From: a bacterium
GTDB taxonomy: Bacteria > Blakebacterota > Blakebacteria > Blakebacterales > Blakebacteraceae
DNA: 24,541 nucleotides
Reading direction: 5' to 3'
Assembly: GCA_025774615.1 (NCBI GenBank)
Contig: JALGVQ010000011.1
Coordinates: forward strand, 1 to 24,541
Shown here: piece by piece, positions 15,945 through 23,665 of the stretch
Layout of the letters: the number at the start of each line of letters is the position of its first letter
How positions within the stretch are numbered: position 1 is the first letter of the stretch
Notes under the pieces: generated by a model
The model's database searches: none
What the model was told of the DNA's origin: nothing
What the model saw: only the letters and a program-made list of their open reading frames with translations
Position numbers and translations under genes: made by a program

Positions 15945-16851
15945 CGCGCCATCCTCCTTCGGGAGGCATCGGGACATATTTGTCACCGAGCACCTGCTCG
16001 TAGTGCGTATGCATGTTCTCGTGGTAGGTCGTCTTTTCGGGTTCATCGACGAACTTGCCGCAGATGATCTTTTCCTGGAAACCGATATCGACGTTACGCG
16101 TGTCTTCGCCGTGCCTGATCTCGGAGTTGTCGTGGTAGAACTGCATGAGGTTCAGCCCCGTGCCCAGCTTGTTGCGCCGCGCATAGAGCGTCGAGCAGGG
16201 CGCGATCACCTCGATGAACCGGAATCCCTTCCGCTGCATTGCCTCCTCGAAGGTCTTCGTCATCCTCCGAATGTGCAGGGAGGTCCACCGGGCCACGTAA
16301 CTCGCTCCGCAACTTGCCGCAAGGTGCGGCAGGTTGAACGGCTGGTCGAAATTCCCGAACGGCATCGTCGAGGAAATGGCCTTGAGTGGTGTCGTCGGTG
16401 CGTTCTGACCGCCGGTCATGGCATAGGTGAAGTTGTTCACCAGCACGACCAGGAGGTCCATGTTGCGCCGGGCGGCATGAATGAAGTGGTTGCCGCCGAT
16501 CCCCGAGAGGTCACCGTCACCGGAGAAGAGTGTCACGTTCAACTCGGTGCGCGCCATTTTGAGACCGGTCGCGAAAGCTATCGCTCGTCCGTGGGTCGTA
16601 TGGAAGGCATCGTAATTCATGTAGCCTGCCACCCGTCCGGTACAGCCGATTCCTGAAACAATTGCGATCGTCTTCGGATCCAGGTCCAGTTTTTCCATCG
16701 CGGCCGCGTAGCACTTCACCACAGTGCCGATACCGCAGGTGGGACACCAGATATGCGGCATCCTGTCCATGCGGATGAACGGCGCGATCGGGTGATCCTC
16801 CGGCTGAACATTGTCCATATCGATTGTTGGTGCCTCTGCCTGAGCGCTCAT
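15937..16851 (-). CDS. korB: 2-oxoacid:ferredoxin oxidoreductase, beta subunit (TPP-binding)
   Basis: 304 aa. It has the WCPTCGIG cysteine pair (Cys36, Cys39) and the later SGIGCTGR Cys that bind the [4Fe-4S] cluster near TPP. The TPP/Mg motif GDGDLSGIGGNHF is near residue 109, followed by LLVVLVNNFTYAMTGGQ and SPTTP-like APTTPLK. The two-subunit-type length and the presence of separate alpha, gamma and delta genes match KorABCD (2-oxoglutarate type) more than pyruvate oxidoreductase, but the substrate is not certain from sequence. Start ATGA overlap with korA. Confidence 0.94.
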   Translation of the reverse strand: MSAQAEAPTIDMDNVQPEDHPIAPFIRMDRMPHIWCPTCGIGTVVKCYAAAMEKLDLDPKTIAIVSGIGCTGRVAGYMNYDAFHTTHGRAIAFATGLKMARTELNVTLFSGDGDLSGIGGNHFIHAARRNMDLLVVLVNNFTYAMTGGQNAPTTPLKAISSTMPFGNFDQPFNLPHLAASCGASYVARWTSLHIRRMTKTFEEAMQRKGFRFIEVIAPCSTLYARRNKLGTGLNLMQFYHDNSEIRHGEDTRNVDIGFQEKIICGKFVDEPEKTTYHENMHTHYEQVLGDKYVPMPPEGGWRDE

Positions 16852-18008
16852 TTGGCTGCTCCCACGATTGCTTCGACGATCGTTTCGGGATCGTGAACTC
16901 CCCCACCGGGGTGAGGGACACTGGTTGTCGTGCAGTTGCCGGCCGCGCAGCGCTCGACTTCGAGTACCACCTGGCCCATGTTGATCTCGGGTACAACAAA
17001 TCCCTTGATCTTCTTTGCCATCTCCCTGATCTGCTTTTCCGGGAAGGGCCAGACCACGATCAGCCGGATAACACCGACCTTGACTCCCTTTTCACGGGCC
17101 TTCTCGATCGCCAGCCTGGCGACTCGTGAAGTGATCCCGTAGCTGAGAACGACAACGTCGGCTCCGTCGGTCTCCTCTTCCTCGAACCGGATGATGTCAT
17201 CAACGTTCTTGTTGATCTTGTCCATGAGCCGGGTAACGAGTTTCCACTGTCCTTCGACGGTCATGTCGGGGTACCCGCGGTAATCGTGCGTCAGACCGGT
17301 CGTGTGGAACCGATATCCGTCACCAGCGCGGGCGAACTCGGGTACCAGCTCGCCGTTATTCACCTCGTACGGCCAGAACTCGCCCGGTTTCTTGTCCGTG
17401 AGCTTCCGCGGGACGATGTCGATCTCGTCAGGCTCGGGGATGATCACCTTCTCGGTCATGTGCCCGACACACTCATCCATCATGAAGAGGACCGGCACCC
17501 GGTAGATCTCGGAGAGGTTGAAGGCATCGATCATCAGGTCGAACGATTCCTGTGGCGACTTCGGACTCATGGCGATGATTTCGTAATCGCCATGGGAGCC
17601 CCACCTGGCCTGCATCATGTCGGACTGGCCGGTCATGGTCGGCAGACCGGTCGAGGGTCCGCCGCGCTGCACATTCACGAGCACGCAGGGAGTCTCCATC
17701 ATCACTGCAAGGCCGAGATTCTCCATCATCAGGCTGAATCCGGGGCCGCTGGTGACCGTCATCGATTTCGTGCCCGTAAAGGCGGCACCGATGACAGCGG
17801 CCATACTGGCCATTTCGTCCTCCATCTGGATGAAGGTGCCCCCCATCATCGGGAAGCGACGCGACATCCTTTCCACGACCTCGGTTGAGGGCGTGATCGG
17901 GTATCCGGCCACGAACCTGCAGCCGGCAGCCATCGCGCCTTCTCCGGCAGCGAAGTCACCATCCAGGTAGTGGGCACCCGTCAGAACACCTAAGGGATCG
18001 GCTTTCAC
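16848..18008 (-). CDS. korA: 2-oxoacid:ferredoxin oxidoreductase, alpha subunit
   Basis: 386 aa. The GTG start at 18008 sits in a GTGA overlap with korD and follows AAGGAGGAG. Visible blocks are FVAGYPITPSTEVVE (pyrimidine-binding domain), QMEDEMASMAAVIGAAF with the catalytic-type Glu, TVTSGPGFSLMMENLGLA, NVQRGGPSTGLPT, ARWGSHGDYEIIAMSP, and the C-terminal domain VVVLSYGITSRVAR...GVIRLIVVWPFPE. It matches KorA/VorA alpha subunits. The enzyme works in the cytoplasm as an alpha-beta-gamma-delta complex. Confidence 0.94.
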   Translation of the reverse strand: MKADPLGVLTGAHYLDGDFAAGEGAMAAGCRFVAGYPITPSTEVVERMSRRFPMMGGTFIQMEDEMASMAAVIGAAFTGTKSMTVTSGPGFSLMMENLGLAVMMETPCVLVNVQRGGPSTGLPTMTGQSDMMQARWGSHGDYEIIAMSPKSPQESFDLMIDAFNLSEIYRVPVLFMMDECVGHMTEKVIIPEPDEIDIVPRKLTDKKPGEFWPYEVNNGELVPEFARAGDGYRFHTTGLTHDYRGYPDMTVEGQWKLVTRLMDKINKNVDDIIRFEEEETDGADVVVLSYGITSRVARLAIEKAREKGVKVGVIRLIVVWPFPEKQIREMAKKIKGFVVPEINMGQVVLEVERCAAGNCTTTSVPHPGGGVHDPETIVEAIVGAAK

Positions 18009-18343
18009 CGGGTCTCCTCCTTTTCAACCTGTTCAGCCGGGGCCTCCGACGATTCAGGTTCGTCCTTGAGCTCGGCCTTCACATCGTCGGTTATCGCGAC
18101 GCTGAAGATCGCAAAATCGGGACAGATCATCTCGCAGAGGTTGCAGTTCACACAGAGTCCTGTCTGAACGATCTCCGGTGGATGGTATCCCTTCTTGTTG
18201 AACCGTTTGGACAGCACCAGGACGTCCTTCGGGCAGTACTCCACACAGAAACCACAGCCTTTGCACCGGTCGTCAATGATGAGTACTTCACCGTGGGGAA
18301 TGGTGACCTGATCGAGGTCCAGTGGTTTACGCCAGTATTTCAT
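18005..18343 (-). CDS. korD: 2-oxoacid:ferredoxin oxidoreductase, delta (dicluster ferredoxin) subunit
   Basis: 112 aa from ATG at 18343, placed one base into the regulator stop (TGATG) with AAGGAAG upstream; a TTG one codon earlier is possible. Two [4Fe-4S] motifs, C-x2-C-x2-C-x3-C-P (27-38 region: CKGCGFCVEYCP) and CVNCNLCEMICP (64-75 region), are separated by the long linker typical of KorD. The C-terminal ~30 residues are acidic, Glu/Ala-rich and probably disordered. It carries electrons from KorB to soluble ferredoxin or, in this operon, possibly straight to HdrA. Confidence 0.93.
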   Translation of the reverse strand: MKYWRKPLDLDQVTIPHGEVLIIDDRCKGCGFCVEYCPKDVLVLSKRFNKKGYHPPEIVQTGLCVNCNLCEMICPDFAIFSVAITDDVKAELKDEPESSEAPAEQVEKEETR

Positions 18344-18936
18344 CAACCGCTTCCTTCCGTAACAGCGTGTTCCGGGTGGTGTGCCGCATACAGAGTGTTG
18401 TACGGGCAGCCACCGAGGATGTCGCCAACGGGACAGTCACGTTCCAGGTAGACAGCACAACGCAGGCAGTAGCTGTTTTCAAGCTCGTCGCCCGTGGATC
18501 CTTCGAATCTGAATACTTCCGCTGAGAATTTCTCAAGGAGTCGGGAGAGCTCTTCGATCTCTGCAGGGTCGAACTGATCGAGAACAGGGGAGAGGCGTTC
18601 GGCCTTCAGGTCTTCATACGTCTGAACCAGCCGTTTCCCCTTGGGATTCAGTGTGAGCAGAGTGGCCCTACGGTCACCTTCGGATGTGGTGCGGGTCACC
18701 AGGCCCAGTCCCTCCAGTTTGTCGATATTCTTCGATGCCGCTGCATTACTTACACCCATGAGTTCAGCGATCTCGCCGACCTGGTAGAGTTCGTTGTTCG
18801 ATATCAGCTTGAGGAGATAGAACTGGGAGATAGTAAGAGGAAGGGAAGAGGCTTCCTCAAGAAAGTGACGCTCGAGTACTTCACGTACCGTCGACGCGAA
18901 AATATGGCTGTTCCGGAGGAGTCGATTGTAGTCCAT
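18343..18936 (-). CDS. MarR-type regulator with C-terminal four-cysteine cluster
   Basis: 197 aa, longer than a usual MarR (~145). Residues 1-145 form the MarR winged helix: TISQFYLLKLISNNELYQVG, recognition helix MGVSNAAASKNIDKLEGLGL, and wing TRTTSEGDRRATLLTLNPKGK. The extra C-terminus carries Cys157, 160, 168 and 177 (C-x2-C-x7-C-x8-C), which could bind an Fe-S cluster or zinc. It is the first gene of the kor-hdr operon, and its stop overlaps the korD start. A 19-bp palindrome lies about 90 bases upstream. Redox or Fe-S control of the operon is the natural reading, but this is inference. Confidence 0.87.
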   Translation of the reverse strand: MDYNRLLRNSHIFASTVREVLERHFLEEASSLPLTISQFYLLKLISNNELYQVGEIAELMGVSNAAASKNIDKLEGLGLVTRTTSEGDRRATLLTLNPKGKRLVQTYEDLKAERLSPVLDQFDPAEIEELSRLLEKFSAEVFRFEGSTGDELENSYCLRCAVYLERDCPVGDILGGCPYNTLYAAHHPEHAVTEGSG

Positions 18937-19023
18937 CGATCGTTCCGTTGTCTCCGCTGCCGCACATTCCCCGAGGGATTGCCGGCTGACAGCCCGGGAC
19001 TCTTTTCAGGCGTGTCCCGTAAC

Positions 19024-19042
19024 TAGTTAACTGCGTTAACTA
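19024..19042 (-). promoter_or_regulatory. candidate MarR operator, perfect palindrome
   Basis: TAGTTAAC-TGC-GTTAACTA: two perfect 8-base arms around three bases, in an otherwise G+C-rich leader. Size and A+T-rich symmetry fit dimeric MarR sites. It lies 88 bases before the regulator ATG. A second, shorter palindrome TAACTAGTTA (19020-19029) overlaps its downstream edge. Confidence 0.7.
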
Positions 19043-19057
19043 ACTTGCTCGGCGTAC

Positions 19058-19085
19058 AATATACGCTCACGTCAACGCCGTTGAA
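19058..19085 (-). promoter_or_regulatory. candidate promoter of the marR-kor-hdr operon
   Basis: On the minus strand TTCAAC (19080-19085) and TATATT (19058-19063) are 16 bases apart. Transcription from here would begin near 19051 and place the palindrome at about +10 to +28, where a bound repressor would block it. The -35 is weak, so this is only a candidate. Confidence 0.3.
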
Positions 19086-19246
19086 GGCAAAAATGGAATA
19101 TCAGACATTTTTTTCTGAAATAGCCTCTCGGCCCATGACTGACAAGGGAAATGGTCATCTGAATCTGACCCGATTCCGGGGCACCTTCCTTACTGTCAGT
19201 GGTCCTAATTACGATGTAATTGGCGAAAAATTCACTCGCTTGAGTC

Positions 19247-20161
19247 ATGATTGATCCCGACAATCCCGGTCTCAGGGGAAATGGCAGAGAATCATTGATT
19301 GAAATCATTCCGGCGGTACTCATCGCGTTGGGACTGGTTCTGCTGGCCGCTTCGATCTGGCGGACACAGCGACTGATAGGAATACTGCCTGACAAACGTC
19401 CGTGGCTTTCGCTGCGGAACCTGATGGGTTTCCTTGCCGTCGGATACGGTGTGTATCTCTACGCGACCATACGTAACCTTCCGGTGAACAAAGATCTGAT
19501 CGCCAGTGAGGTATTCTTCCTGACCGCCCTTTTCATGCTCCTCGTGGTCCAGTTCGCCTATCAGACCATTCATGACATTATGCATCTGGATGAGCTGAAG
19601 CAGATAGCCAACACCGACGAGCTGACCGGCATGTACAGCAGGCGCGCCATCCTTGAACTTCTGGACGATGAATTCCAGAAGGCCAGACGTTTCGGATTTC
19701 CTCTGAGTGTGGCGATGGTCGATATCGATTATTTCAAGGATGTCAACGACACCTATTCACACCTGGCTGGTGATGTGGTCCTCAGGGAAGTGGCACGTGT
19801 CCTCCAGACCAGACTCAGAAAGTTCGACGTCCTTGGCCGGTTTGGAGGGGATGAGTTCCTCTGCGTGCTGCCGGGTACCGGCGTTGCAGGGGCGATATCT
19901 ACCGGGGAGCGGGTTCGGGCTCGTATGAATGAGCTTCAATTCGAGATCATCGCTCCCGACGAACTGGGGGTGCTCGAGATCGGCAGCACGATAGAGGGTG
20001 AGACACACTGTTCTACCGTCTCGATCGGGGTTGCCACCCTGCATAATGGCATGCAGGTCCCTAACGATCTCGTGCAGGAAGCTGATGCTGCGCTCTACGG
20101 GTCGAAGGAGGGCGGAAGGAATATGGTGTCGTCGGCGTCCCCGGCTGGTGATCGTCGCTGA
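19247..20161 (+). CDS. membrane-anchored diguanylate cyclase (GGDEF)
   Basis: 304 aa. Three transmembrane helices (about 19-38, 57-76, 86-107) form a small membrane sensor, followed by a short linker and a GGDEF domain. The domain starts at NTDELTGMYSRR (122-133) and has the active-site RFGGDEF at 198-204 and the inhibitory RxxD site RKFD at 191-194, exactly five residues before GGDEF. All catalytic marks are intact, so it should make cyclic di-GMP from two GTP and be subject to product inhibition. The start has no strong ribosome-binding site. The input signal is unknown; no PAS or periplasmic domain is present. It is divergent from the kor-hdr operon. Confidence 0.93.
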   Translation: MIDPDNPGLRGNGRESLIEIIPAVLIALGLVLLAASIWRTQRLIGILPDKRPWLSLRNLMGFLAVGYGVYLYATIRNLPVNKDLIASEVFFLTALFMLLVVQFAYQTIHDIMHLDELKQIANTDELTGMYSRRAILELLDDEFQKARRFGFPLSVAMVDIDYFKDVNDTYSHLAGDVVLREVARVLQTRLRKFDVLGRFGGDEFLCVLPGTGVAGAISTGERVRARMNELQFEIIAPDELGVLEIGSTIEGETHCSTVSIGVATLHNGMQVPNDLVQEADAALYGSKEGGRNMVSSASPAGDRR

Positions 20162-20202
20162 ACCTCCGGTACGAACTCCCGGTTCAATAGTGCGGTGAGA
20201 TA

Positions 20203-20829
20203 TTAAGAAGGGTCTCCAGGTACATCGCCTGTCGCAGGAGCAGAGTCGGTGATGCGCAACCGGTAACGGCTTCCGGTACGTTCGCGGGTTATCCAGCCCC
20301 TGCGCTGGGCATGGAAGAGGATCGTACCGACATCTTCATGCTGGTCCCGGGGGAATTCCTCGTACACTTCAGCTTCCGAACTCCCCTCTTCATCCCCGAC
20401 CATCTCGAGAATGCGAAAGAGCCGGGTCCTGCGCAGACGCGCACGCGCGTGCAGGCTGATGAAGGAATCGAGATCGATGATGTCGAGCTGGGTGATGCGG
20501 AGTTCCTCCATCTCACGCCGGATGGACGCCGGCCGATCCTTCCACATGTTCCGGAATCCCATCTTCCGGCAGAGATCCGCCTGTTCCTCCCACGCCGCGA
20601 TAGATTCGCTGAATCGGTCACGGGCCGCATCGAGATGACCCTGTCTGACCAGGTCCCGGGCGCGTTCATGTGCGTCCCGGGCGCGCTCGACGATCTCACT
20701 TGTTGCTTCTGTTTCCTCGAGGCTCTCCTCCACGATGTTCCGGATATCATCGCGGGCGAGGGTATCGAGTACAGACCGATCACCCTGACGTCGCCGGAAT
20801 ATTCTGCGGAACCTGTCACTGAGACTCAT
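20203..20829 (-). CDS. hypothetical protein, helical with winged-helix-like C-terminus
   Basis: 208 aa. ATG at 20829 overlaps the permease stop in ATGA. The first ~20 residues are strongly basic (RFRRIFRRRQGDR). Residues 25-125 are charged and helical with an RARDAHERARDLVRQGHLDAARDRF stretch reminiscent of a TPR-like hairpin. The last ~65 residues (RLFRILEMVGDEE...GWITRERTGSRYRLRI) look like a small winged-helix domain. No family is recognised. Coupling to the permease gene suggests a linked function, perhaps regulatory. Confidence 0.7.
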   Translation of the reverse strand: MSLSDRFRRIFRRRQGDRSVLDTLARDDIRNIVEESLEETEATSEIVERARDAHERARDLVRQGHLDAARDRFSESIAAWEEQADLCRKMGFRNMWKDRPASIRREMEELRITQLDIIDLDSFISLHARARLRRTRLFRILEMVGDEEGSSEAEVYEEFPRDQHEDVGTILFHAQRRGWITRERTGSRYRLRITDSAPATGDVPGDPS

Positions 20830-22190
20830 GGCATCTCGTCCGTGGTCGGTGCAGTCTGTTCCGTTACATCCCGTTTTCTGAACAGCAGATAGTAAACCGG
20901 TATCCCGAGGATGGCGAAACCGAGGCCGATCCCCGATTCGAGCGGGCGCTGTATGAGGCTGTTGAGAAGCATCGCCAGAGCGATGGCGATGAACGCCAGC
21001 GGCACCCATGGATAGCCGGGTGTGGAGTAGGGGCGCTCAATATCGGGATATCGTTTTCTGAAGATGAAGAGAGCCAGGGTTGAGAGCACGAAGAAGAACC
21101 AGGTCGTGAAAATGAAGTAATTGACCAGCTGTTCGAAGGTGCCGCTCAGAGCGAGGACGGCTGCCCATACTCCCTGCACAACGACCGCGTTCGCCGGAGT
21201 GCGGAACTTAGGATGGATCCGACCTGTCCAACGGAAGAAATAGCCATCAGCTCCCATCTGGTAGAACACCCGTGGGCCGAGCATTATCGAGCCGTTCGCG
21301 CCGCCGATGATGGAGATCAGGATGGCGATCGTGACCAGTGTCGCGCCTCCTGCTCCGAGAAGGGTCCGGGCACTGTCGGCCGCGACCCGGTCGGATATCG
21401 CCATCTGATCCATCGGTACGGTAATAATGAAGACGATGTTCATGGCCACATAGATGACAATCACCGCGAGTGTGCTGAGCAGGATAGCCCGGGGCAGTGA
21501 TCGGCCGGGGTCCTTTACCTCACCTGCCATGTAACAGATGTCGGCCCAGCCATCATAGGTCCACAGCACCGCGGCGAGCGCGATTCCCATGACGCTGAGC
21601 ATTTCCAGGTTGAATCCGCCGCTTCCACCGACCGAGAGCAGGCTCCAGTCGGCAGCGCTGCTGGTCAGGCCCACGACGATGAATCCGAGGATCAGGATGA
21701 CCTTCAGTGAGGTGAGGAAGTTCTGGATGTTGCTGCCGAGACGGACGCCTCGATAATGGACTGCTGAGATGATGATGATGAAGAAGATAGCTACCAGTTT
21801 GATCCCCAGAGGGGAGAGGGGGACGAGCTCGCCCACGTAGATGGCGACTCCGGTGGTGATGGTCGCGATTGCGCCGGGTTTGATGACGAGCAGGAAGAGC
21901 CATCCGAAGATGAAACTCATCAGCGGTCCGAAGGCCTCTTTCAGAAAGACGTAGATTCCGCCGGTAGCGGGCAGGAAGCTGGCCAGTTCGGCAAAGATCA
22001 GCGCCCCCAGCAGACAGAGGAGACCACCGACTATCCAGGTGATGAGGATCAGACCGGGGCTCGGGGCATTACGGGCCACGAGTCCGGGAGTAATAAAAAT
22101 ACCCGACCCGATGATCGTGCCGATAATGATCGCCGTGGCGTCGAGCCAGCTCAACTGTCTCAGAAGACCTTCGCCGTTACCCTCATTCAT
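20826..22190 (-). CDS. APC-family amino acid permease
   Basis: 454 aa with about twelve hydrophobic helices. Helix 1 carries the APC signature IIIGTIIGSGIFITPG (about 20-35). FAELASFLPATGGIYVFLKEAFG follows, then the LWTYDGWADICYMAGEVKDPGRSLPRAI block that marks helix 6 and the following loop of this superfamily. Such proteins carry amino acids or polyamines across the cytoplasmic membrane, usually with H+ or Na+ or as exchangers; the LAT-like look does not fix the substrate. ATG at 22190 has GAGGGA upstream; the longer frame adds an unlikely hydrophilic lead. Confidence 0.92.
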   Translation of the reverse strand: MNEGNGEGLLRQLSWLDATAIIIGTIIGSGIFITPGLVARNAPSPGLILITWIVGGLLCLLGALIFAELASFLPATGGIYVFLKEAFGPLMSFIFGWLFLLVIKPGAIATITTGVAIYVGELVPLSPLGIKLVAIFFIIIISAVHYRGVRLGSNIQNFLTSLKVILILGFIVVGLTSSAADWSLLSVGGSGGFNLEMLSVMGIALAAVLWTYDGWADICYMAGEVKDPGRSLPRAILLSTLAVIVIYVAMNIVFIITVPMDQMAISDRVAADSARTLLGAGGATLVTIAILISIIGGANGSIMLGPRVFYQMGADGYFFRWTGRIHPKFRTPANAVVVQGVWAAVLALSGTFEQLVNYFIFTTWFFFVLSTLALFIFRKRYPDIERPYSTPGYPWVPLAFIAIALAMLLNSLIQRPLESGIGLGFAILGIPVYYLLFRKRDVTEQTAPTTDEMP

Positions 22191-22261
22191 CTCATCCCTC
22201 GCTTCCGGTTTTCTGCACGATACCTCCTGCGGGTGACGTCCGAAAGTATGCCGCGGTCCTC

Positions 22262-22288
22262 TTGACACGTTTGTGAGGCGTTTATTAT
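22262..22288 (+). promoter_or_regulatory. candidate promoter of the acylphosphatase gene
   Basis: A perfect TTGACA (22262-22267) and TATTAT (22283-22288) with a short 15-base spacer, in the divergent region between the permease and acylphosphatase. The hexamers are near consensus; the spacing is below optimum. Confidence 0.45.
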
Positions 22289-22359
22289 CGTCCATCCGTC
22301 ACGATCCGGTCCAGGTGTTGCCTGCCTGATGATGCAACCTCAGGGAAAGGAAGCGATCG

Positions 22360-22656
22360 ATGTCCGACGCCGGGAATAAAAACGTGCGCCGCCATGTGCG
22401 CGTTACCGGAAGAGTTCAGGGTGTCGGTTTCCGCTGGCATTGTCAGCGAGCTGCCTGTGCTCGCGGGTTGACAGGGTGGGTGCGGAACACTAGCGATGGA
22501 AATGTGGAACTGGAAGTGGAAGGGCCGGACAGTGTTGTCGAAGCGTTTCTCCGTGAAGTCGAGCAGGGCCCATCCGGCGCGCGGGTAACAGGCCTCACTG
22601 CCAACGATGAACCGGTCGCGGGGGATGAATCATTTCTCATCCGATTCGATGCCTGA
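22360..22656 (+). CDS. acyP: acylphosphatase
   Basis: 98 aa, normal size. The substrate-binding loop GRVQGVGFRWHCQ holds the catalytic Arg25. GWVRNTSDGNVE holds Asn43, and the VELEVEGP strand follows. The enzyme hydrolyses carboxyl-phosphate bonds such as acetyl-phosphate or carbamoyl-phosphate in the cytoplasm. GGAAAGGAAG lies just before the ATG. It is monocistronic and divergent from the permease. Confidence 0.95.
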   Translation: MSDAGNKNVRRHVRVTGRVQGVGFRWHCQRAACARGLTGWVRNTSDGNVELEVEGPDSVVEAFLREVEQGPSGARVTGLTANDEPVAGDESFLIRFDA

Positions 22657-22735
22657 GGTGCTAAACAGCAGAGTGTCAGGGACGTCTAACTGACAGAGAA
22701 AACAGGTATCATGAAATTGCGGAATTGTTCGAAGC

Positions 22736-22764
22736 TGGACACTGCTTCGGAGGTACCATAATTT
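22736..22764 (+). promoter_or_regulatory. candidate promoter of the secreted SH3-protein gene
   Basis: TGGACA (22736-22741) and TAATTT (22759-22764) are 17 bases apart in a locally A+T-rich part of the ~190-base gap before the gene at 22851. Pattern only. Confidence 0.28.
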
Positions 22765-22850
22765 AGTAAGTTGTCGATTGTGTTTAACTGCCTCTGGTCT
22801 CCCTCTTCAGGTGGGTGGCAGATGGCGTAATCTTTGAGGAGAATCCCGGA

Positions 22851-23471
22851 ATGAAGCGCCAAATTGGAATCGCTCTCGCTGGTGCGGCAACACTGGTAAT
22901 GCTGGTGGGTCTCTTTTCGTTCCCCATCCAGGTCCAGGCTCAGGAAGAGGAAGAGTCGACGGTCAAAACTATGTGGGTAGTTCCCCGGGGAACCGTTCTC
23001 AGCCTCCGGCTGTATGACAAGCCCGATCCTCTCGGCTCGACCATGAAGACAGTTCCGGCCGGTTTGCCGATCGAGGTCGAATCAGCCGAGATGTACGCCA
23101 AGTACTGGTACAAGACTACTGAAGGATACTACGCACATTCATACTACCTCACCGATGTCGATCCGGCATTTGACCCTGAGGCGGAACGGGCCACGATGAG
23201 TGAAGAGGATGTTCGGAGGGAAGATGAGCTTCTCCGAAAGTACAATAATCTCCAACTCGTCCAGGACATCCTGAATAAGAGGATTGCCATCGGCTATACG
23301 ATGGAAATGATGATCGATTCCTGGGGGAGGCCTGATGAGCAGCGCACGGTACCCGGTACGATGGGGGACAAGTACACGTGGGAATACTACACACCTCCGG
23401 GTGGTATCAAGCGAACGGTTATCAACTTCAATGAGGTCAAGAAGGTGATCAACATCGCCACTGACCGGTAA
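22851..23471 (+). CDS. secreted bacterial-SH3 protein with SmpA/BamE-like C-terminus
   Basis: 206 aa from ATG at 22851, with GAGGAG eight bases upstream. Residues 1-30 are a signal peptide with a VQA cleavage site before an acidic EEEE start. Residues ~38-105 resemble a bacterial SH3 domain (VLSLRLYDKPDPLGSTMKTV ... GYYAHSYYL). A charged helical linker follows. The last ~75 residues (LNKRIAIGYTMEMMIDSWGRPDE ... YTWEY ... INFN) match the 'G-M-x-x-x-x-V-x-x-x-W-G-x-P' pattern of SmpA/OmlA-type lipoprotein domains. It is probably periplasmic and may bind cell wall or envelope protein. A strong terminator follows, so it is a single-gene unit. Confidence 0.8.
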   Translation: MKRQIGIALAGAATLVMLVGLFSFPIQVQAQEEEESTVKTMWVVPRGTVLSLRLYDKPDPLGSTMKTVPAGLPIEVESAEMYAKYWYKTTEGYYAHSYYLTDVDPAFDPEAERATMSEEDVRREDELLRKYNNLQLVQDILNKRIAIGYTMEMMIDSWGRPDEQRTVPGTMGDKYTWEYYTPPGGIKRTVINFNEVKKVINIATDR

Positions 23472-23508
23472 CCCGGGCAGAACGACATTCAGTATCCGGG
23501 ATTTTTTC

Positions 23509-23543
23509 AGGCCCGCCCGCTCGGTTAGCGGGCGGGCCTTTCT
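23509..23543 (+). terminator. strong rho-independent terminator
   Basis: A perfect 12-bp stem AGGCCCGCCCGC / GCGGGCGGGCCT around a 7-base loop TCGGTTA, followed by TTTCT. It lies 37 bases after the SH3-protein stop. A TTTTTT run precedes the stem on the left (23503-23508). Confidence 0.9.
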
Positions 23544-23598
23544 GATTACATCACACTTCACAGCTGCCTGTGACGCTGCCTCTCCTGCTCTTTCACCG

Positions 23599-23628
23599 TT
23601 GTTGGCAGGAGACACCTCTTCATATACT
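23599..23628 (+). promoter_or_regulatory. candidate promoter of the small-protein/ferredoxin unit
   Basis: TTGTTG (23599-23604) and TATACT (23623-23628) lie 18 bases apart; TTGGCA at 23602 is an alternative -35 with a 15-base spacer. The start would be near 23635, 30 bases before the next ATG and just after the terminator, which fits a new transcription unit. Confidence 0.45.
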
Positions 23629-23665
23629 GTCGCCTGTATCATTCAATACGAGCAGGGGGCCGAAC

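Larger units (their letters stand above)
18937..19246. other. divergent control region between the regulator and the GGDEF gene
   Basis: 310 bases that hold the operator palindrome and a candidate leftward promoter. On the right they hold a second inverted repeat AATTAC-GAT-GTAATT (19207-19221), just ahead of the GGDEF gene. An open frame 19045-19254 has no ribosome-binding site or recognisable features and is not called. Confidence 0.55.

Noticed and set aside
6219-18936. UGA reassigned to Trp or Gly across the genome
   Set aside because: UGA ends marR, korD, korA, korC, hdrA2, hdrC, surE and pcm at natural family lengths, so it is a normal stop here.
19045-19254. Small open frame in the divergent control region
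   Set aside because: No ribosome-binding site, overlaps the candidate promoter and runs into the GGDEF start; no recognisable protein feature.
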